Source of the DNA: CAZAGT01 sp964484515
Lineage (GTDB): Bacteria; Desulfobacterota; DSM-4660; Desulfatiglandales; HGW-15
Assembly (NCBI GenBank): GCA_964484515.1
Contig: CAZAGT010000225.1
Span: 1-8,304, forward strand
Length of the DNA: 8,304 nt
Direction of reading: 5' to 3'
Shown: positions 6,453 to 8,304 of the stretch, in pieces
Layout of the letters: every line of letters starts with the position of its first letter
Position numbering within the stretch: position 1 is the first letter of the stretch
Translations under genes and position numbers: made by a program
The notes under the pieces: model-generated
The model's database searches: none
Told to the model about the DNA's origin: nothing
What the model saw: the letters and a program-made list of their open reading frames with translations, nothing else

Positions 6453-7361
6453 ATGAGGGACGAAGAACTCGTTTCTCGTCACTCGTCACTCACTTTTTGG
6501 CCCCGAGGTCTTTTCTGTACAACGGACAAAGGGCCACGGACAACAAACATTGAGCCTTACCTCATTATGACCCAACTTCAAGTTGAACAGATGACTCTCT
6601 CCTTTGGGGGACTGCGGGCGCTTGACCACGTGGACCTCCAAGTGGAAAAAGGCGCCATATTCTCCATCATTGGTCCGAACGGGGCGGGCAAGAGCACTAT
6701 ATTCAACTGTATCACCGGGATTTACCGCCCCGATACGGGCCGTGCCCTTCTGGAGGGCGAGGACATCACTCGTCTCAGGCCGCATCGCATTGCCACGAAG
6801 GGAATTGCGCGCACATTCCAAAATATCGAGCTGTTCTCACATATGACGACGATGGACAACATCCTGCTTGGGAGACATATCTACATGAAAAGCGGCGTCT
6901 GGAGCGCGGCAACGATGTTGTGGCGGCGATCAAAGGCTGCCCGGGACGAAATCTCCCATCGACAAAAGGCGGAGGTGGTTATCGATTTCCTCGACCTTCA
7001 GGCTGCCCGGGACAAGCCGGTAGCCAGTTTGCCCTACGGAACCCAAAAACTCGTGGAGCTGGCGCGAGCCCTAGCTTTAGAACCCAAACTGCTATTTCTG
7101 GATGAGCCGTCCTCCGGTATGAATGCAGAGGAAAAAGGAGACCTGCTCTTCTGGATCCGTGATATCCGGGATATTCATGGTGTCACCATCGTACTGGTGG
7201 AGCACGACATGAACCTCGTCATGGACATTTCGGATCGAGTGCTGGCCCTGAACCATGGAAGGGTCATCGCGGAGGGTCCACCCGAGGAGATTCAGTGTCA
7301 TCCGGCGGTCCTCGAAGCGTACCTCGGTGGGCAGGAGAGAGCGGGACATGCTCAAGCTTGA
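6453..7361 (+). CDS. livG: ABC transporter ATP-binding protein LivG
   Basis: This is one of the two cytoplasmic ATPases that power the importer. Numbered from the family-like start MTQLQVEQMTLSFGG at 6567 (264 residues, usual LivG length), it has Walker A GPNGAGKST (36-44), the Q-loop with Gln85 in ARTFQN, the LivG-style signature LPYGTQ (155-160) in place of LSGGQ, Walker B ending in Asp179-Glu180, and the switch His213 in VEHD. All catalytic residues are present. The frame is open for 38 further codons back to the ATG at 6453, which has the good ribosome site. Those codons are not conserved LivG sequence and are largely made of 7-bp-period repeat DNA. I give the longer form because of the ribosome site; 6567-7361 is the alternative. 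The 3' end overlaps livF by 14 bases, implying translational coupling. Confidence 0.9.
   Translation: MRDEELVSRHSSLTFWPRGLFCTTDKGPRTTNIEPYLIMTQLQVEQMTLSFGGLRALDHVDLQVEKGAIFSIIGPNGAGKSTIFNCITGIYRPDTGRALLEGEDITRLRPHRIATKGIARTFQNIELFSHMTTMDNILLGRHIYMKSGVWSAATMLWRRSKAARDEISHRQKAEVVIDFLDLQAARDKPVASLPYGTQKLVELARALALEPKLLFLDEPSSGMNAEEKGDLLFWIRDIRDIHGVTIVLVEHDMNLVMDISDRVLALNHGRVIAEGPPEEIQCHPAVLEAYLGGQERAGHAQA
6468..6493. repeat. 7-bp-period repeat patch (CTCGTNN) inside the 5' end of the livG frame
   Basis: CTCGTTT, CTCGTCA, CTCGTCA and a partial CTCAC follow one another without gaps. They share the CTCGT core with the patches at 3950-3971 and 5101-5114. This lies between the ribosome site and the conserved part of livG. 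Confidence 0.65.
6523..6543. repeat. Second 7-bp-period repeat (CGGACAA) inside the 5' end of the livG frame
   Basis: CGGACAA at 6523-6529 and 6537-6543 flank the degenerate unit AGGGCCA, keeping the 7-base register. The unit differs from CTCGTNN, so two heptamer families lie side by side within about 80 bases. Confidence 0.5.
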
Positions 7362-8115
7362 GAACATTGAGACCTATTACGGCCCGATCATTGCCATACG
7401 AGGCGTTTCGCTGGCCGTCCGGCAGGGCCGGATTGCGGCCCTCCTGGGGGGCAATGGATCCGGCAAGACCACCATCCTCAAGACCATCATGGGCCTCCTG
7501 GATGACCAGCCGGACAAAGGGAGCATCGAGTTCCTGGGACAACGGATCGACGGCAAGGCTCCGGATAAGATCGTCAAACTGGGGCTGGCATACGTACCCG
7601 AAGGCCGCGAGGTTTTCCCTGAGCTTAACGTCTATGAAAACCTTCGTCTAGGTGCCTACACCCGCTCCGACACCGCTCACGTCCGGGAAGATTACCGCCG
7701 TGTCATGAGCCACTTTCCCGTGCTCGATGCGAGACGTCACCAGTTGGGCGGGACCCTTAGCGGAGGAGAACAACAGATGTTGGCCATCGGGAGGGCCCTG
7801 ATGTCCCGGCCGCGGCTCCTCATGCTGGATGAACCGTCGTTGGGTCTGGCCCCTCTGCTGGTCAAAGAGATATTTCGCATCATCGCGGAGTTGAACAAGG
7901 AGGGTACCACGATCTTTGTGGTTGAGCAAAATGCCCGCATGGCCCTTGAAACCGCCCACTTCGGCTTCGTCCTGGAAAACGGACGTATTGTACTGGCGAA
8001 CACCTCAGAGGTCTTGGCCGACGATCAAGATGTGCAGGAGTTCTATCTGGGAGTCTGCTCGGAACAATCGGTCAAGGGCTACCAACGCTGGAAGCGGAAA
8101 AAACGGTGGAGATGA
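7348..8115 (+). CDS. livF: ABC transporter ATP-binding protein LivF
   Basis: This 255-residue cytoplasmic ATPase pairs with LivG. It shows Walker A GGNGSGKTT (34-42), the Q-loop region YVPEGREVF (82-90) with Glu85 as is usual in LivF, the signature LSGGEQ (137-142), Walker B ending in Asp161-Glu162, and VEQN (192-195), where Gln194 stands in for the switch histidine, also a LivF habit. The ATG at 7348 is chosen because MLKLENIETYYG is the family start and AGGAGA lies nine bases upstream; the frame is open further upstream but only overlaps livG. The C-terminus carries a basic tail, KGYQRWKRKKRWR, beyond the usual YLG end. From memory, a similar tail marks LivF proteins of operons near CoA ligases in aromatic or fatty-acid degraders. 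No ligase is visible here. Confidence 0.94.
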   Translation: MLKLENIETYYGPIIAIRGVSLAVRQGRIAALLGGNGSGKTTILKTIMGLLDDQPDKGSIEFLGQRIDGKAPDKIVKLGLAYVPEGREVFPELNVYENLRLGAYTRSDTAHVREDYRRVMSHFPVLDARRHQLGGTLSGGEQQMLAIGRALMSRPRLLMLDEPSLGLAPLLVKEIFRIIAELNKEGTTIFVVEQNARMALETAHFGFVLENGRIVLANTSEVLADDQDVQEFYLGVCSEQSVKGYQRWKRKKRWR

Positions 8116-8120
8116 GAAAC

Positions 8121-8146
8121 AGGCTCGAGGAACGAGGACCGAGGCG
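8121..8146. repeat. 7-bp-period repeat patch (CGAGGNN x3) after livF
   Basis: Three consecutive units, CGAGGAA, CGAGGAC and CGAGGCG, occupy 8126-8146. Bases 8121-8137 are identical to 5000-5016, and 8127-8144 match the reverse complement of 3950-3967 with one mismatch. It begins six bases after the livF stop. Confidence 0.65.
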
Positions 8147-8304
8147 CGAAGTTTTTGGTTGGAGCCCTTTCGCCCCTATAAACTAAAGGTGTCACACAGT
8201 GGGTGTTACTATTAGCTTTAAGGCTCCTCACAAGAATTTGTGGGTCAATAGGTTGATATCGAGAGCACCATACATTGAAGTACCATCGTTTATCGATCGA
8301 CATC
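8147..8304. other. Non-coding tail of the window
   Basis: I see no gene, RNA or clear terminator in this stretch. A weak CACAA-gaat-TTGTG dyad (about 8229-8242) has no T-run after it. A minus-strand open frame entering from the right edge runs into the heptamer patch and livF and looks like chance. The composition is more AT-rich than the genes. Confidence 0.5.

Noticed and set aside
7255..7347. Upstream start for livF at 7255
   Set aside because: The extra 31 residues lie entirely within livG in another frame and are not LivF-like; the start at 7348 has a ribosome site and matches the family N-terminus.
3950..8146. CRISPR-like array
   Set aside because: The repeated units are only 7 bases, tandem without spacers, and scattered; no cas genes are present.
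8079..8303. Minus-strand open frame at the right edge (possible partial gene)
   Set aside because: It contains the heptamer patch and overlaps the livF end, with no recognisable motif and an AT-rich composition unlike the real genes. It could be revisited with sequence beyond the edge.

Overview
The window carries a complete ABC uptake system of the hydrophobic/branched-chain amino acid transporter (HAAT, Liv) family, all on the + strand in the order livM, livH, livK, livG, livF. A fused SulP-type membrane transporter with STAS and cyclic-nucleotide-binding domains lies just upstream. The base composition (mid-fifties percent GC by eye), the subfamily flavour of the Liv proteins and the repeat-laden spacers suggest an environmental Gram-negative bacterium. 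Desulfobacterota (former Deltaproteobacteria) or a neighbouring phylum such as NC10 or Nitrospirota fit best, but no rRNA or other marker gene is present, so this is inference.

Layout: 1-346 is non-coding and holds two palindromic regions. 347-2596 is the 749-residue SulP-STAS-cNMP protein. Thirty bases later comes livM (2627-3676), an inner-membrane permease. A 127-bp imperfect palindrome (3677-3803) starts on the base after the livM stop. It is followed by a spacer with heptamer repeats and a possible extended -10 promoter. livH (4052-4924) is the second permease. A 305-bp spacer with two heptamer-repeat patches separates it from livK (5230-6402), the periplasmic binding protein. livG (6453 or 6567 to 7361) and livF (7348-8115) are the two ATPases and overlap by 14 bases. 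The last 190 bases hold another heptamer patch and no supportable gene.

How the genes work together: LivK should capture a small hydrophobic or carboxylated ligand in the periplasm and deliver it to the LivH-LivM channel, with LivG-LivF supplying ATP. The ligand cannot be fixed from sequence. Features of LivK, LivG and the basic LivF tail resemble, from memory, the subgroup found beside CoA ligases in aromatic or fatty-acid degraders, so 'branched-chain amino acid' is a family name rather than a substrate call. The SulP fusion is close enough to livM to be co-transcribed.

Nothing here is a clearly new system. The main points of interest are the spacer DNA (7-bp-period repeats at several loci and palindromic elements inside the operon), a livG start that appears to be read through such repeats, and the signal-domain-rich SulP protein beside an ABC operon.
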